The notes: generated by a model from the letters alone, not told the origin. 64,000 bases of DNA from Pseudomonadota bacterium (GCA_021847835.1 JAJZPR010000002.1:102241-166240); one strand, 5' to 3'. Shown: positions 1 to 10,451, counted from the stretch's first letter. Translations and numbers: made by a program.

Positions 1-2177
1 CGCCGGCCGTCGTCCAGCACCTGGAAGGTGTCGAGCGCGTAGCCATGCCGGGTCGTGTGCACCTTGGCCTCCACCACGCTGAACTGGTTGCGCGCGAAGA
101 AGCCGCACAACCTGGCGAACAGGTCGGGCATGTCCGGGGAGTAGACCATGACCTGGATGCCGTCACCGGCCGGCGAAAGCCGCGCTCGCACGACGGCCCG
201 TTCCGGCGCGGGTTTTTGCCAGAGCATGCGCGCGTGCCAGGCGATGTCCTGGGCGTCGAAACGCAGGAAGTAGCTGTCTCCCAGATGCCGCCACAGTTCG
301 TCGGCGGCATCCGGCGCGATGCCGTACAGGGCAAGCTTGGCCTGCGCTTCCGCGCGTTTTTCCGCCAGTCCTCCGCTCAGCACGGACAGCCCCGTCAGGC
401 GTGCGTGCGCGGCGTGGTAGAGAGTTTCCAGCAGCTTGCCTTTCCAGGCGTTCCAGACTTTCGGGCTGGTGCCGCGGATGTCGGCCACGGTGAGGAGGTA
501 GAGCGCATCCAGGTGGCGCACGTCCCCCACCCTGGCGGCAAAGCCTTCGATTACGGAGGCGTCGCTCAAGTCCTCCTTCTGCGCGGTGCGCGACATGGAC
601 AGATGTTCCCTGACCAGCCAGGCGACGAGATCCGTGTCCTCGCGCGGCAGGCCGTGCGCCTTGCAGAACCTGCGCGCATCTAGGGTGCCCAGTTCCGAGT
701 GATCGCCGCCGCGTCCCTTGGCGATGTCGTGGAACAGCGCGGCCAGATACAGCAGTTCGGGCTTGTCGAAGGACTGCATGAGGCGCGAGGCGAGGGGATA
801 TTCGTGCGAGAACTCGGCGATGGCGAAGCGCCGCACGTTGCGCAGCACTGCCAGCGTGTGCTCGTCCACGGTATAGATGTGAAAGCCGTCGTGCTGCATC
901 TGCCCGGCGATGCGCCCGAACGCCGGCAGGTAGCGTCCGAGGATGCCATAGCGCGACATCGCGGTCAGCGCCCAGGTCACGCCTGCGGGCTCGCGCAGGA
1001 TGGCAAGGAAGACTGCGCGGTTTTCCGGCGCATTGCGGAAGGCGCGATTGACCGAGCTTCTCGCCCGCCACAGGGCGCGCAGGGTGGCGGGCTCGAAACC
1101 GGACAGCGCATGGCGCATGGCGGCGAGAAAGGCGCGCAGGATGGCGCCCGGCTCCCTGGCGAACAGTTCGGGGTCGCGCGCCAGCAGCAGCTTGCCGCGC
1201 CAGGCGAATTCGGCGTCCAGCGGCACCACCGCGGTGGTGTCCGGCGCCACCTTCGCGTGCAGGGAGGGCAGCAGCATTTCGTTGGCCAACTGCACCCGCT
1301 TGGCGGCACGGTAGTAGCGCTGCATCAGCAGTTCGCCGGCGTGGCGGGTCGGCGTGGCCTCGATGCCGAGCCGGCCGGCAAGCCGGCTCTGGTAATCGAA
1401 TGCGAGGCGGTCCTCGCGGCGGCGCGCGAGCAGGTGCAGATGTATGCGCAGCAGATTCAACATCGTTTGGGTGCGCACAAGGCGCTGTGCGTCCTGCCGG
1501 GAGAGCAGGCCTGCCTTCACCAGGCCGCCCCAGCCGTGAGCCGTCCCTGCGGCCTGCGCCAGCCAGTGGATCATGTGCAGGTCGCGCAGTCCGCCGGGGC
1601 TGTCCTTCAGGTTGGGCTCGAGCTTGTAGGCACTGTCCTCGAAGCGGTTGTGCCGGTTTTTCTGCTCCAGCAGCTTGCCATCGGCAAAACGGCGCGCATC
1701 GAAACGTGCCTGGAATGCGCGTTTGAATTGAGCAAACAGCCCGGCACTGCCCCACAGCCTGCGAGCTTCCAGCAGCGCAGTCTCGATGGTGATGTCCCTG
1801 TCCGCCTCGCTCGCGCACTCCTGCGGAGTGCGGATGCTGTGGCCGATTTCCAGTCCGGCGTCCCAGCAGCACTGCACCCAGGCTTCCAGGCTCGCACGCA
1901 GACGCGCGTCCGGCTCGTGCGGAATGAGCAGCAGCACGTCCACGTCGGAGGCCGGAAACAGCTCGCCGCGTCCGTAGCCGCCCACTGCGGCGAGGCAGAC
2001 CTCGTCCGGCAGCAGTGCATCGCACAAGCCGTGCAGGACCCCGTCCACGAGGCGGGCGTGGCGTTGCAGGTAGAGCTGGGGCTGCGGGCGCGAGAGGAAT
2101 TCGGCGGCCAGCGTATCGCGGCCCAGTTTCAGTTGCTGGCGCAGCGAGGGCAATGCCGGAGCCGCCCCGGGTCGCAT
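1..2177 (-). CDS. glnD: [protein-PII] uridylyltransferase / uridylyl-removing enzyme, 3' end missing
   Basis: GlnD adds UMP to and removes it from PII proteins, reporting glutamine status to nitrogen control. The first 725 codons are present, with no stop before the window edge. Start ATG lies 2 nt after the map stop. Visible domains: a nucleotidyltransferase motif GGYGRGELFPASDVDVLLL near residues 66-84 with the Asp pair D78/D80; an HD hydrolase motif LFHDIAKG near residue 480; and the start of the first ACT domain (VMVYSPDMPDLFARL) near residue 685. Full-length relatives are about 850-900 residues, so the ACT pair continues off the window. Probably co-transcribed with map. Long open frames on both strands here are high-GC shadows. 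Confidence 0.95.
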   Translation of the reverse strand, partial: MRPGAAPALPSLRQQLKLGRDTLAAEFLSRPQPQLYLQRHARLVDGVLHGLCDALLPDEVCLAAVGGYGRGELFPASDVDVLLLIPHEPDARLRASLEAWVQCCWDAGLEIGHSIRTPQECASEADRDITIETALLEARRLWGSAGLFAQFKRAFQARFDARRFADGKLLEQKNRHNRFEDSAYKLEPNLKDSPGGLRDLHMIHWLAQAAGTAHGWGGLVKAGLLSRQDAQRLVRTQTMLNLLRIHLHLLARRREDRLAFDYQSRLAGRLGIEATPTRHAGELLMQRYYRAAKRVQLANEMLLPSLHAKVAPDTTAVVPLDAEFAWRGKLLLARDPELFAREPGAILRAFLAAMRHALSGFEPATLRALWRARSSVNRAFRNAPENRAVFLAILREPAGVTWALTAMSRYGILGRYLPAFGRIAGQMQHDGFHIYTVDEHTLAVLRNVRRFAIAEFSHEYPLASRLMQSFDKPELLYLAALFHDIAKGRGGDHSELGTLDARRFCKAHGLPREDTDLVAWLVREHLSMSRTAQKEDLSDASVIEGFAARVGDVRHLDALYLLTVADIRGTSPKVWNAWKGKLLETLYHAAHARLTGLSVLSGGLAEKRAEAQAKLALYGIAPDAADELWRHLGDSYFLRFDAQDIAWHARMLWQKPAPERAVVRARLSPAGDGIQVMVYSPDMPDLFARLCGFFARNQFSVVEAKVHTTRHGYALDTFQVLDDGR

Positions 2178-2179
2178 GT

Positions 2180-2989
2180 TCAGGCGGCCTGGGCGATGAA
2201 GGCCGGTGGCGGGGGGCTGCCGGCCGAAACCGTCAATACTTCATAGCCGGTGTCCGTCACCAGGACGGTGTGTTCCCATTGCGCGGACAGGCTGTGGTCC
2301 TTGGTCACGATGGTCCAGCCGTCGCCCAGCTGGCGGATGTCCTTCTTGCCCGCGTTGATCATGGGTTCGATGGTGAAAATCATGCCGGCCTGCAATTTCA
2401 ACCCGCTTCCCGGCTTGCCGTAGTGCAGCACCTGCGGCTCTTCGTGGAATTTGGCGCCGATGCCGTGGCCGCAGAATTCGCGCACCACGGAAAAGCCGTG
2501 GCTTTCGGCATGTTTCTGGATGGCGTGGCCGATGTCGCCCAGGGCCGCGCCCGGCCTGACCCTGGCTATGCCGAGCCACATGGCTTCATAGGTGATCTGA
2601 ACCAGCCGCCTGGCCTGGATCGACACTTCGCCGAGCATGAACATGCGGCTGGTGTCGCCGTGCCAGCCGTCCTTGATGACGGTGATGTCGAGGTTGACCA
2701 CGTCGCCGTTCTTCAGCACGCGGTCGCCGGGCACGCCGTGGCACACCTGGTGGTTGACCGATGTGCAGATGGACTTGGGGTAGGGCACGTGACCGGGCGG
2801 CGTGTAGTTGAGCGGCGCCGGCACGGTGCCCTGCACGTTCACCATGTAGTCGTGGCACAGCCTGTCGAGCTCGCCGGTGCTGACGCCGGGCTTGACGAAG
2901 GGCGTGATGTAATCCAGCACCTCGGCGCCCAGGCGGCCGGCAATGCGCATTTTTTCGATTTCTTCTGGGGTTTTGATGGTGACGGACAT
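2180..2989 (-). CDS. map: type I methionine aminopeptidase
   Basis: Removes the N-terminal methionine from nascent proteins in the cytosol. It has 269 residues, the usual type I length, without an N-terminal zinc-finger extension. All five metal ligands of the pita-bread fold are visible: D101 (NLDIT), D112 (HGDTS), H175 (CGHGIG), E208 (FTIEPM) and E239 (QWEHT), plus the substrate-side H84. The C-terminus carries a Pro-rich tail (SPPPPAF) of no known role. It is divergent from rpsB across about 300 bp and lies directly upstream of glnD, a common betaproteobacterial arrangement. Confidence 0.97.
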   Translation of the reverse strand: MSVTIKTPEEIEKMRIAGRLGAEVLDYITPFVKPGVSTGELDRLCHDYMVNVQGTVPAPLNYTPPGHVPYPKSICTSVNHQVCHGVPGDRVLKNGDVVNLDITVIKDGWHGDTSRMFMLGEVSIQARRLVQITYEAMWLGIARVRPGAALGDIGHAIQKHAESHGFSVVREFCGHGIGAKFHEEPQVLHYGKPGSGLKLQAGMIFTIEPMINAGKKDIRQLGDGWTIVTKDHSLSAQWEHTVLVTDTGYEVLTVSAGSPPPPAFIAQAA

Positions 2990-3037
2990 CGTCGGGGCGG
3001 TTCTTTCGGAAAAACTGCATTTTCCCTTGAAAAGAGA

Positions 3038-3126
3038 CAGTTGTCAGTCATCAGTCGTCAGTTGTCAGTTACCCCGTTGCCGATCATGGGTTTTGCTGAA
3101 AACTGATGACTGAGTACTGTGAACTG
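3038..3126. repeat. imperfect inverted repeat of CAGTYRTCAGT units
   Basis: The 298-bp gap between map and rpsB holds a left arm at 3038-3068, built of iterated TGTCAGT/CATCAGT words, and a right arm at 3096-3126 that is its approximate reverse complement. Similar CAGTTGTCAGT strings are typical dispersed intergenic repeats. No gene is supported here. Confidence 0.6.
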
Positions 3127-3132
3127 CCGTCC

Positions 3133-3161
3133 TTGCTAAATTCCTGCCGAATCAATAGAAT
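3133..3161 (+). promoter_or_regulatory. candidate sigma70 promoter for rpsB
   Basis: TTGCTA at 3133-3138 and TAGAAT at 3156-3161 are separated by 17 bp, matching 4/6 and 5/6 of the consensus hexamers. The predicted start near 3168 gives an rpsB leader of about 120 nt. Confidence 0.6.
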
Positions 3162-3227
3162 AGCGGTCTTCCTGCGGCTTGGGGTGGTCCCGGGCCGGGA
3201 AAATTCACACACCCGTTTCCATAAGGT

Positions 3228-3250
3228 GCGCCAGTTGGTGAAGCTGGCGC
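3228..3250 (+). promoter_or_regulatory. hairpin in rpsB leader, possible S2 autoregulatory element
   Basis: A perfect 7-bp stem GCGCCAG (3228-3234) / CTGGCGC (3244-3250) with a 9-nt loop lies 37 nt upstream of the rpsB start and leaves the SD free. In Escherichia coli, S2 represses its own mRNA through the rpsB leader. That this hairpin does the same is inference from position. Confidence 0.4.
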
Positions 3251-3287
3251 TTTGCGGGTGGAGGCTCAACCTTTGAAAGGAATTCAT

Positions 3288-4034
3288 ATGTCCGTGACCA
3301 TGCGTCAAATGCTGGAAGCCGGGGTGCACTTCGGCCACCAGACCCGTTACTGGAATCCCAAGATGGCCCCCTTCATTTTCGGCCATCGCAACAAGATTCA
3401 CATCGTCAACCTGGAAAAGACCCTCCCGATGTTCGAGGAGGCGACCAAGTTCGTGCGCCAGCTGGCGTCCAACAAGGGCACTATCCTGTTCGTCGGCACC
3501 AAGCGCCAGGCGCGCGAGATCGTGGGCGAGGAAGCGGTGCGCGCCGGCATGCCCTTCGTCAACCATCGCTGGCTGGGCGGCATGCTGACCAACTTCAAGA
3601 CCGTGAAGCAGTCGGTCAAGCGCCTGAACGACATGGAAGCCGCGCTGGCCGAGGCCGGCAAGCTGTCCAAGAAGGAAGCCCTGCTGCAGCAGCGCGAGGT
3701 CGACAAGCTCAACCGCAGCCTCGGCGGCATCCGTGAAATGAACAATCTGCCCGACGCCATCTTCATCATCGACGTCGGCTACCAGAAAGGCGCCATCACC
3801 GAAGCCAACAAGCTGGGCATTCCCGTGATCGGCGTGGTCGACACCAACAACAGCCCGGACGGCGTGGATTACGTCATCCCCGGCAACGACGATTCCAGCC
3901 GCGCCATCCGCCTGTACGCGCGCGGCGTCGCCGACGCGGTGCTGGAAGGCCGTGCCCAGGTGATCCAGGAACTGGTGGGCGAGAGCGACGAGGAATTCGT
4001 CGAGGAAAACGGCGAAGAAACGCCGGCGGCCTGA
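3288..4034 (+). CDS. rpsB: 30S ribosomal protein S2
   Basis: Structural protein of the small ribosomal subunit. It has 248 residues, starting [17 protein letters not shown] and containing typical S2 signatures ([45 protein letters not shown]). The ATG at 3288 is chosen because a GAAAGGA SD precedes it; the in-frame TTG at 3252 would add 12 leader-derived residues inside the conserved hairpin. The acidic tail (residues [10 protein letters not shown]) is typical. It is followed by a strong terminator before tsf. Confidence 0.98.
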   Translation: MSVTMRQMLEAGVHFGHQTRYWNPKMAPFIFGHRNKIHIVNLEKTLPMFEEATKFVRQLASNKGTILFVGTKRQAREIVGEEAVRAGMPFVNHRWLGGMLTNFKTVKQSVKRLNDMEAALAEAGKLSKKEALLQQREVDKLNRSLGGIREMNNLPDAIFIIDVGYQKGAITEANKLGIPVIGVVDTNNSPDGVDYVIPGNDDSSRAIRLYARGVADAVLEGRAQVIQELVGESDEEFVEENGEETPAA

Positions 4035-4050
4035 TCGCCCTCGTTGAAAT

Positions 4051-4077
4051 AAAGAGGGGCGGAATGCCCCTCTTTTC
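4051..4077 (+). terminator. intrinsic terminator/attenuator between rpsB and tsf
   Basis: A perfect 10-bp stem, AAAGAGGGGC (4051-4060) with GCCCCTCTTT (4066-4075), has a 5-nt loop and ends in a T-run. A partial terminator at this place would lower tsf and downstream transcription relative to rpsB, as known for the E. coli rpsB-tsf pair. Confidence 0.85.
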
Positions 4078-4111
4078 ACATCTGACAAATAGTTTTAGCT
4101 AGGAGCAAGAA

Positions 4112-4993
4112 ATGGCGGAAATTACCGCAAGCATGGTCAAGGATCTGCGCGACAAGACCGACGCGCCGATGATGGATTGCAAGAAGGCGCTGACCGAAGC
4201 CGGCGGCGACATGGACAAGGCCGAGGAAATCCTGCGCGTGAAGTTCGGCAGCAAGGCCACCAAGGCCGCGGGCCGCATCGCCGCCGAAGGCGTGGTCGGC
4301 ATCTACATCAGCCCCGACGCCAAACTGGGCGCCATGATCGAAGTCAACTGCGAGACCGACTTCGTGGCCAAGAACGACGATTTTCTCGCCTTCACCAAGT
4401 CGCTGGCCGAGATGGTCGCCAAGCACAATCCCGCCGACGTGGCGGCGCTGTCCGCCATGGACATGGGCGGCAAGAGCGTCGAGGAAGTGCGCACCCAGCT
4501 GGTCGGCAAGATCGGCGAGAACATGAGCCTGCGCCGTTTCGTGCGCACCGCGGCCCAGGGCCGCCTGGCGAGCTACGTGCACGGCGGTTCCAGGATCGGC
4601 GTGATGGTGGACCTGGCCGGCGGCGACGAGCAGCTCGCCAAGGACATCGCCATGCACATCGCCGCTTCCAAGCCGGTGTCGCTGTCGCGCGAGCAGGTGC
4701 CTGCCGAACTCATTGAAAAAGAGCGCGCCGTTGCCGCACAGAAGGCCGCCGAATCCGGCAAGCCCGCCGACATCGTGGCCAAGATGGTGGAAGGCTCGGT
4801 CGCCAAGTTCCTCAAGGAAGTGACCCTGCTGGGTCAGCCCTTCGTCAAGGACGACAAGCAGACCATCGAGCAGTTGCTGAAATCCAAGGGCGCCTCGGTC
4901 GCCGGCTTCACGCTCTACATCGTGGGCGAGGGCATCGAGAAGAAGAAGGACGACTTCGTCGCCGAGGTGATGGCGCAGGCCGGCAAGGCTTGA
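4112..4993 (+). CDS. tsf: elongation factor Ts
   Basis: Nucleotide exchange factor that regenerates EF-Tu-GTP. It has 293 residues. The N-terminal UBA-like module reads [19 protein letters not shown] and is followed by [14 protein letters not shown]. The EF-Tu-contacting [10 protein letters not shown] motif lies near residues 80-90. The start has a clear SD (AGGAG) 7 nt upstream. It sits downstream of the rpsB terminator and 10 nt before pyrH, so tsf can be transcribed by read-through. Confidence 0.98.
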   Translation: MAEITASMVKDLRDKTDAPMMDCKKALTEAGGDMDKAEEILRVKFGSKATKAAGRIAAEGVVGIYISPDAKLGAMIEVNCETDFVAKNDDFLAFTKSLAEMVAKHNPADVAALSAMDMGGKSVEEVRTQLVGKIGENMSLRRFVRTAAQGRLASYVHGGSRIGVMVDLAGGDEQLAKDIAMHIAASKPVSLSREQVPAELIEKERAVAAQKAAESGKPADIVAKMVEGSVAKFLKEVTLLGQPFVKDDKQTIEQLLKSKGASVAGFTLYIVGEGIEKKKDDFVAEVMAQAGKA

Positions 4994-5003
4994 GCCTCTG
5001 TCC

Positions 5004-5723
5004 ATGATGCTGCAACCGCTCTGCAAGCGCATCCTGCTGAAGCTCTCCGGCGAGGCTCTCATGGGCCCGGAAGCCTTCGGCTACCATGCCGAGACCATGG
5101 CCGGCATCGTCGCCCAGATCAAGGAAGTGCATGAACTGGGCGTAGAGGTGGGCATCGTGGTCGGCGGCGGCAACCTGTTCCGCGGCGCCACGGGGGCGCT
5201 GGGCGGCATGAACCGCGCCACCGCCGATTCCATGGGCATGCTGGCCACGGTGATGAATGCGCTGGCGCTGAAGGACGCGCTGGAAGCGGCGGGACTTGAT
5301 GCCCGCGTGCAGACCGCCGTCAGCATCGGCCACGTCGGCGAGCCGTTCGAAAGGGATGCCGCGGTGCGGCACCTGCAGGCCGGGCGCGTGGTGATCTTCG
5401 GCGGCGGCACCGGCAATCCCTTTTTCACCACCGATACCGCGTCGGCCCTGCGCGGCGCCGAAATCGGCGCCGACCTGATGTTGAAGGCCACCAAGGTGGA
5501 CGGGGTGTACACTGCCGATCCCAAGCAGGATCCCACGGCGACACGCTACGAGACGCTGAGCTTCGACGAAGCCATTGCGCGCAATCTGGGCGTGCTCGAC
5601 ACTGCCGCCTTTGCGCTGTGCCGGGAACAGAAGCTGCCGCTTGCGGTCTTCAGCATCTTCAAGCCCGGTGCCTTGAAGCGCGTGGTGATGGGCGAGAATG
5701 AAGGCACGCGAGTAACGCTCTGA
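5004..5723 (+). CDS. pyrH: UMP kinase
   Basis: Phosphorylates UMP to UDP; the bacterial enzyme is a hexamer of the amino-acid kinase fold. It has 239 residues, with [12 protein letters not shown] at the N-terminus, the GGGNLFRG phosphate loop, and [17 protein letters not shown] followed by [13 protein letters not shown], the UMP/ATP pocket. It lies 10 nt after tsf and 22 nt before frr. ATG codons at 5004 and 5007 are both possible; no strong SD separates them. Confidence 0.97.
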   Translation: MMLQPLCKRILLKLSGEALMGPEAFGYHAETMAGIVAQIKEVHELGVEVGIVVGGGNLFRGATGALGGMNRATADSMGMLATVMNALALKDALEAAGLDARVQTAVSIGHVGEPFERDAAVRHLQAGRVVIFGGGTGNPFFTTDTASALRGAEIGADLMLKATKVDGVYTADPKQDPTATRYETLSFDEAIARNLGVLDTAAFALCREQKLPLAVFSIFKPGALKRVVMGENEGTRVTL

Positions 5724-5745
5724 GCTTTAAACCAAGGAGACAACC

Positions 5746-6315
5746 ATGGCCGACCAGACCATAGCGGACGTGAAGAAATCCGCCGAACAGAAAATGCAGA
5801 AATCCATCGAGGCGCTGAAGAGCGACCTCGGCAAGGTGCGCACCGGGCGTGCGCATACCGGCATCATGGATCATGTCATGGTGGATTACTATGGCAGCAT
5901 GATGCCGATTCCCCAGGTTGCCAACGTCACCCTCATCGACTCGCGCACCATCGGCGTGCAGCCCTGGGAAAAGAACATGGTGGGCAAGGTGGAAAAGGCC
6001 ATCCGCGAATCCGACCTCGGCTTGAACCCCGCCACGCAGGGCGATGTGATCCGCGTGCCCATGCCGGCGCTGACCGAGGAGCGCCGCCGCGACCTCATCA
6101 AGGTCATCAAGGGCGAGGGCGAGAATGCACGTGTGGCCGTGCGCAACGTGCGCCGCGACGCCAACACCGCGCTCAAGGACATGGTCAAGAACAAGACTGC
6201 GAGCGAGGACGAAGAACGCCGCGCCCAGGACGATATCCAGAAGCTGACCGACAAGTACGTCGCCGAGATCGACAAGCTGCTCGCCGCCAAAGAAGCCGAC
6301 CTGATGGCGATCTAG
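5746..6315 (+). CDS. frr: ribosome recycling factor
   Basis: Splits post-termination ribosomes together with EF-G. At 189 residues it is slightly longer than the usual 185. It shows the family's three-helix bundle features: [22 protein letters not shown] in domain I/II and [27 protein letters not shown] in the long helix. A strong SD (AGGAGA) lies 7 nt before the ATG. It belongs to the tsf-pyrH-frr-uppS series. Confidence 0.98.
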   Translation: MADQTIADVKKSAEQKMQKSIEALKSDLGKVRTGRAHTGIMDHVMVDYYGSMMPIPQVANVTLIDSRTIGVQPWEKNMVGKVEKAIRESDLGLNPATQGDVIRVPMPALTEERRRDLIKVIKGEGENARVAVRNVRRDANTALKDMVKNKTASEDEERRAQDDIQKLTDKYVAEIDKLLAAKEADLMAI

Positions 6316-6343
6316 TGTGCTGAAAGATATATGGCGCAAGGCC

Positions 6344-7129
6344 ATGACGTACACAAGCACGACCGCCGCGATTCCTGAAGCACGCGCCATACCGCGCCAT
6401 ATCGCCATCATCATGGATGGCAACGGCCGCTGGGCCAGGCAGCGCATGCTGCCGCGCGTGGCCGGGCACAAGCGCGGCGTGGAGTCGGTGCGCGCGACGG
6501 TGCGCGCCTGCATCGAGCGCGGCGTCGAGCACCTGACCCTGTTCGCCTTCAGTTCCGAGAACTGGCGCCGCCCCGCGGCCGAAGTGGACACGCTGATGGA
6601 GCTGTTCGTGCTGGCGCTCGAACGCGAGGTCGGCAAGCTGCACCAGAATGGCGTGCGCCTGCGCATCGTGGGCGACCTTCAGCGTTTCGGCCCGCGCCTC
6701 AACAAGCTCATTGCCGAAGGCGAAGCGCTGACCCGCGGCAACAGCCGGCTCACGCTCAACATCGCAGCCAATTACGGCGGCCGCTGGGACATCCTGCAGG
6801 CCGTGAACAGCCTCCTGCGGGAACGCGGCGCAGATGAACCCGTCACCGAGGCCGAGCTTGCCGGCCGTCTGTGCCTGGCGGACACGCCGGAGCCGGATAT
6901 TTTCATCCGCACCGGCGGCGAACAGCGCATCAGCAATTTCCTGCTCTGGCAGCTGGCCTACACCGAACTTTATTTCACCGATACGCTGTGGCCTGATTTC
7001 GACGCGGCCGCGCTGGATGCGGCGATCGAGTCCTACCGCAGGCGCGAGCGGCGATTCGGCCGCACCAGCGAGCAGGTGGCCGAGGCCATGCAGAAAAGCG
7101 CCGCGACAGAAACGTCAGTGAAACCATGA
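6344..7129 (+). CDS. uppS: polyprenyl diphosphate synthase (undecaprenyl diphosphate synthase)
   Basis: Condenses isopentenyl diphosphate units onto farnesyl diphosphate to make the C55 carrier lipid for peptidoglycan and LPS. It has 261 residues from the ATG at 6344. The cis-prenyltransferase signature [13 protein letters not shown] has catalytic D25; [11 protein letters not shown] and [21 protein letters not shown] are also present. A GTG at 6317 would add nine poorly conserved residues and has no SD, so the ATG is preferred. It overlaps cdsA by 4 nt (ATGA), implying translational coupling. Confidence 0.95.
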   Translation: MTYTSTTAAIPEARAIPRHIAIIMDGNGRWARQRMLPRVAGHKRGVESVRATVRACIERGVEHLTLFAFSSENWRRPAAEVDTLMELFVLALEREVGKLHQNGVRLRIVGDLQRFGPRLNKLIAEGEALTRGNSRLTLNIAANYGGRWDILQAVNSLLRERGADEPVTEAELAGRLCLADTPEPDIFIRTGGEQRISNFLLWQLAYTELYFTDTLWPDFDAAALDAAIESYRRRERRFGRTSEQVAEAMQKSAATETSVKP

Positions 7130-7914
7130 ACAGGGTACTGACCGCCGTCGTGCTGCTGGCGGTTTTCATTCCCGCGCTGTTCTTCGCCTCCCCGCTGTCA
7201 TGGGCGCTGCTGATCGCGCTGGCGGCGGCGGCAGCGGGCTACGAATGGGCGCGCATTGCCGCCTTCCCGGCCTGGTTGCCGAAAGCCTATGGTGCGGGGA
7301 TGGGCGCGCTGGCGATGGCCGTCTATACGCTGTCCTCGCAGCCTTACATCATGCTGATCCTTTATGCCATGGCCGCGCTGTTCTGGGTGCTGGTCGCACC
7401 CCTGTGGCTGGCCGGACGCTGGCGCGGCGAGGGTTTCTTCGTGCGCGCCCTGGTGGGCACGCTTGTCATCCTGCCGGCCTGGGCCGCAATGGTGGGGCTG
7501 CGCGAACGCAGCCCCTGGCTACTCCTGGGGCTGATGGCACTGGTCTGGATTGCCGACAGCGCCGCCTACTTTGCCGGGCGCCGCTTCGGACGCCACAAGC
7601 TCGCGCCCGGGATCAGCCCGGGCAAGTCCTGGGAAGGCGTGATGGGTGCCGGCGTGGCGCTGGCGCTGTATGCTTCCGCCATTAGCGCCGCCATCAATGG
7701 TTTGCGCATACCCGGCGCGCTGATGCTGGCGGCCGCGCTCTTGTATTTTTCCATCCTGGGCGATTTGTTCGAATCCTGGATGAAGCGCCTGGCCGGGGTG
7801 AAGGACAGCGGCTCCCTGCTGCCCGGCCATGGCGGCGTACTCGACCGCATCGACGCGCTCACCGCCGCGCTGCCGATTGCCGCCGGCATCCTGCATTTCG
7901 TTCACTGGATATGA
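7126..7914 (+). CDS. cdsA: phosphatidate cytidylyltransferase (CDP-diglyceride synthase)
   Basis: Inner-membrane enzyme making CDP-diacylglycerol from phosphatidate and CTP, the branch point of phospholipid synthesis. It has 262 residues, mostly hydrophobic, with about seven to eight membrane segments beginning at residue 4. The C-terminal family signature is complete: [21 protein letters not shown] followed by [15 protein letters not shown], containing the metal-binding aspartates. It overlaps uppS and dxr by 4 nt on each side. Confidence 0.96.
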   Translation: MNRVLTAVVLLAVFIPALFFASPLSWALLIALAAAAAGYEWARIAAFPAWLPKAYGAGMGALAMAVYTLSSQPYIMLILYAMAALFWVLVAPLWLAGRWRGEGFFVRALVGTLVILPAWAAMVGLRERSPWLLLGLMALVWIADSAAYFAGRRFGRHKLAPGISPGKSWEGVMGAGVALALYASAISAAINGLRIPGALMLAAALLYFSILGDLFESWMKRLAGVKDSGSLLPGHGGVLDRIDALTAALPIAAGILHFVHWI

Positions 7915-9101
7915 AACTGCAGACGCTCACCATTCTTGGCGCTACCGGCACCATCGGGGTCAACACCCTGGACGTGGTGGCGCGCCATCCCGAGCGCTTC
8001 GAGGTGTTCGCGCTCACCGGCGCGACCCAGGTCGACAGGCTGTTCCAGCAGTGCCTGCAATTCCGCCCCCGCTATGCGGTGATGACGGAAGACCACGCCG
8101 CCAGGGCGCTGCGCGAGAAACTGCGGGCGGCGGGCAGCGCGACCGAGGTGCTGGCCGGCGGCGCGGCGCTGGTCGAGGTGGCGACCGCGCCCGAAGTCGG
8201 CACGCTGATGGCGGCCATCGTCGGCGCCGCCGGCCTGCCCGCCACGCTGGCCGCTGCGCGCGCCGGCAAGCGCATCCTGCTCGCCAACAAGGAAACATTG
8301 GTCGTCTCCGGCCAGTTGTTCATGGATGCCGTGCACGAAAGCGGCGCCGGGCTGTTTCCCATCGACTCCGAGCACAGCGCCATTCACCAGTCGCTGCCGG
8401 CGGGCTTCAACGGCGATCTTGATGCCGCCGGCGTGAAGACCCTCTGGCTCACGGCTTCCGGCGGGCCGTTCCGCACCTGGAGACGCGAACAGATGGCGAA
8501 TGTCACGCCGGAGCAGGCGGTGGCCCACCCCAACTGGGTGATGGGCCGGAAGATTTCGGTCGATTCCGCCAGCATGATGAACAAGGGCCTGGAGGTGATC
8601 GAGGCCAGATGGCTGTTCAATGCGCAGGCCGGGCAGATCCGCGTGCTGGTGCATCCGCAGAGCATCATCCATTCCATGGTCGAGTACCGCGACGGCTCGG
8701 TCATGGCCCAGTTGGGCACGCCGGACATGCGCACGCCGATCGCCTATGCGCTGGGATTTCCCGAGCGCATCGATGCCGGCGTCCCGGCGCTCGACCTGAT
8801 GGGCAGCCAGTTGCAGTTCGAGGCGCCCGACCTGGAGCGCTTCCCCTGCCTGCAACTCGCCTTCGATGCATTGACGGCCGGCGGTTACGCGCCTGCCGTG
8901 CTGAACGCCGCCAACGAGGTTGCGGTCGACGCCTTCCTCAACCGCCGCTGCGGCTTTGCCGACATTCCCCGCGCCATCGCGCATGCGCTGGCGCAGCTTC
9001 CCGCATCCAGCCCGGACGGCCTGGATGACCTGCTGGATGCCGATCGCCAGGCGAGAGTGCGCGCCGGCGAATTCCTGGCGACGAAAGCGACGGCTGCCTG
9101 A
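7911..9101 (+). CDS. dxr: 1-deoxy-D-xylulose 5-phosphate reductoisomerase
   Basis: Second step of the MEP isoprenoid pathway, converting DXP to MEP with NADPH; it supplies precursors for UppS two genes upstream. It has 396 residues. Visible: NADPH-binding [15 protein letters not shown] at residues 7-21, [12 protein letters not shown], the metal-site DSEHSA, and [21 protein letters not shown]. The start overlaps the cdsA stop (ATGA), and the next gene, rseP, begins 2 nt after its stop. Confidence 0.97.
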   Translation: MKLQTLTILGATGTIGVNTLDVVARHPERFEVFALTGATQVDRLFQQCLQFRPRYAVMTEDHAARALREKLRAAGSATEVLAGGAALVEVATAPEVGTLMAAIVGAAGLPATLAAARAGKRILLANKETLVVSGQLFMDAVHESGAGLFPIDSEHSAIHQSLPAGFNGDLDAAGVKTLWLTASGGPFRTWRREQMANVTPEQAVAHPNWVMGRKISVDSASMMNKGLEVIEARWLFNAQAGQIRVLVHPQSIIHSMVEYRDGSVMAQLGTPDMRTPIAYALGFPERIDAGVPALDLMGSQLQFEAPDLERFPCLQLAFDALTAGGYAPAVLNAANEVAVDAFLNRRCGFADIPRAIAHALAQLPASSPDGLDDLLDADRQARVRAGEFLATKATAA

Positions 9102-9103
9102 GC

Positions 9104-10444
9104 ATGACCACCATCCTTGCGTTTCTGGTCGTGATTTTCGTGCTGGTCATCGTGCACGAATATGGCCACTATCTCGCCGCCAGGCTGTCCGGCGTGAAGG
9201 TGCTGAAGTTTTCCGTGGGATTCGGCAAGCCGCTCTTCGTCAAGCGCATGGGGCGGGATGGCACGGAATGGGCCATTGGGGCATTGCCGCTGGGCGGCTA
9301 TGTGAAAATGCTGGACGAGCGCGAGGGCGCCGTCGATGCGGGCGAGGTGCATCGTGCCTTCAATCGTGCCACCGTATGGCGTCGCATGGCCATCGTCGCG
9401 GCCGGCCCGCTGGCCAATTTCCTGCTGGCCATCCTCGTGTTCTGGGCCCTGTTCGTTTACGGCATACCCGCCCTCAAGCCGGTGATCGGCGAACCCGGGC
9501 AGGGCACGCCGGCGGCCATGGCCGGGCTGCGCGACGGCGATCAAATCGCGCGCGTGGACGGCGTCGGCGTGGCCACCTTCGCGGAGCTGCGACTCAAGCT
9601 GATGGAAGCGGCGCTGAAAAAATCGAACCCCGTGCTCGAACTTGCCAATGGCGAACAGCGGCAACTCGATTTCAGCGGGCTGGCGAAAGATTCCCTCGAC
9701 GAAAACGGCAATGCGCTCGGCGTGGAGCCGTACATGCCGCCGCTGCCGCCGGTAGTGGGGCGCATCGAAACGGGCAGCGTCGCGGAGAAGTCCGGCCTCA
9801 AGCCGGAAGACCGCATTGCGGCGGTGGATGGCAAACCGATTTCCCGTTGGCAGGATTTTGCCCAATATGTGCGCAGCCGCGCGGGCGTGGAAATCGAGTT
9901 GCAGATCGAAACCGGCCCGGAACGGCGGGTCGTGCGCCTGGTCCCGGCCGGCGTGATGGAAAACGGCAAACGGATCGGCCGCGTCGGCGTGGGGCCGAAG
10001 ATCGATCCGGCCCTGTTCGAAAGCCTGCGCACGGAAGAGCGTTACGCGCCCGTGCAGGCGCTGGCGCAGGCCGCGACGAAAACCTGGGATACCGCGCTGT
10101 TCAGCCTGAAGATGCTGGGGCGCATGGTGCTGGGGCAGGTTTCCTGGCGCAATCTGTCGGGCCCGGTGTCGATCGCGGACTATGCCGGGCAAAGCGCGGA
10201 GCGGGGCTGGCTGAGTTTCGTCGGCTTTCTTGCCATCATCAGCATCGGCCTTGGCGTGATCAACCTGCTGCCCGTTCCCCTGTTGGATGGCGGGCATCTC
10301 ATGTATTATCTTGTCGAGGTTTTCCGGGGGAAACCCGTCTCGGAACGAGTCATGGAACTGGGTGCGCGCATCGGCATGGCCATCATCGGCGCACTGATCT
10401 TTCTGGCCTTGTACAACGATGTGCTCCGCTTGTTGAATGGGTAA
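9104..10444 (+). CDS. rseP: RIP metalloprotease RseP (site-2 protease)
   Basis: Intramembrane zinc protease that cleaves RseA in the sigma-E envelope-stress cascade and clears signal peptides. It has 446 residues. The zinc motif HEYGH (H18, E19, H22) lies in the first membrane segment. Two PDZ domains span about residues 125-290, and the third ligand motif LLDGG lies near residue 393. C-terminal membrane helices follow. It sits just upstream of bamA, whose misfolding products trigger the same response. Confidence 0.96.
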   Translation: MTTILAFLVVIFVLVIVHEYGHYLAARLSGVKVLKFSVGFGKPLFVKRMGRDGTEWAIGALPLGGYVKMLDEREGAVDAGEVHRAFNRATVWRRMAIVAAGPLANFLLAILVFWALFVYGIPALKPVIGEPGQGTPAAMAGLRDGDQIARVDGVGVATFAELRLKLMEAALKKSNPVLELANGEQRQLDFSGLAKDSLDENGNALGVEPYMPPLPPVVGRIETGSVAEKSGLKPEDRIAAVDGKPISRWQDFAQYVRSRAGVEIELQIETGPERRVVRLVPAGVMENGKRIGRVGVGPKIDPALFESLRTEERYAPVQALAQAATKTWDTALFSLKMLGRMVLGQVSWRNLSGPVSIADYAGQSAERGWLSFVGFLAIISIGLGVINLLPVPLLDGGHLMYYLVEVFRGKPVSERVMELGARIGMAIIGALIFLALYNDVLRLLNG

Positions 10445-10451
10445 CCAAGTA

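Noticed and set aside
163..2246. Long open frames of 515-620 codons on both strands over glnD
   Set aside because: Arg/Ala/Gly-rich translations without family motifs; the conserved GlnD frame, lacking a stop because it leaves the window, explains the region.
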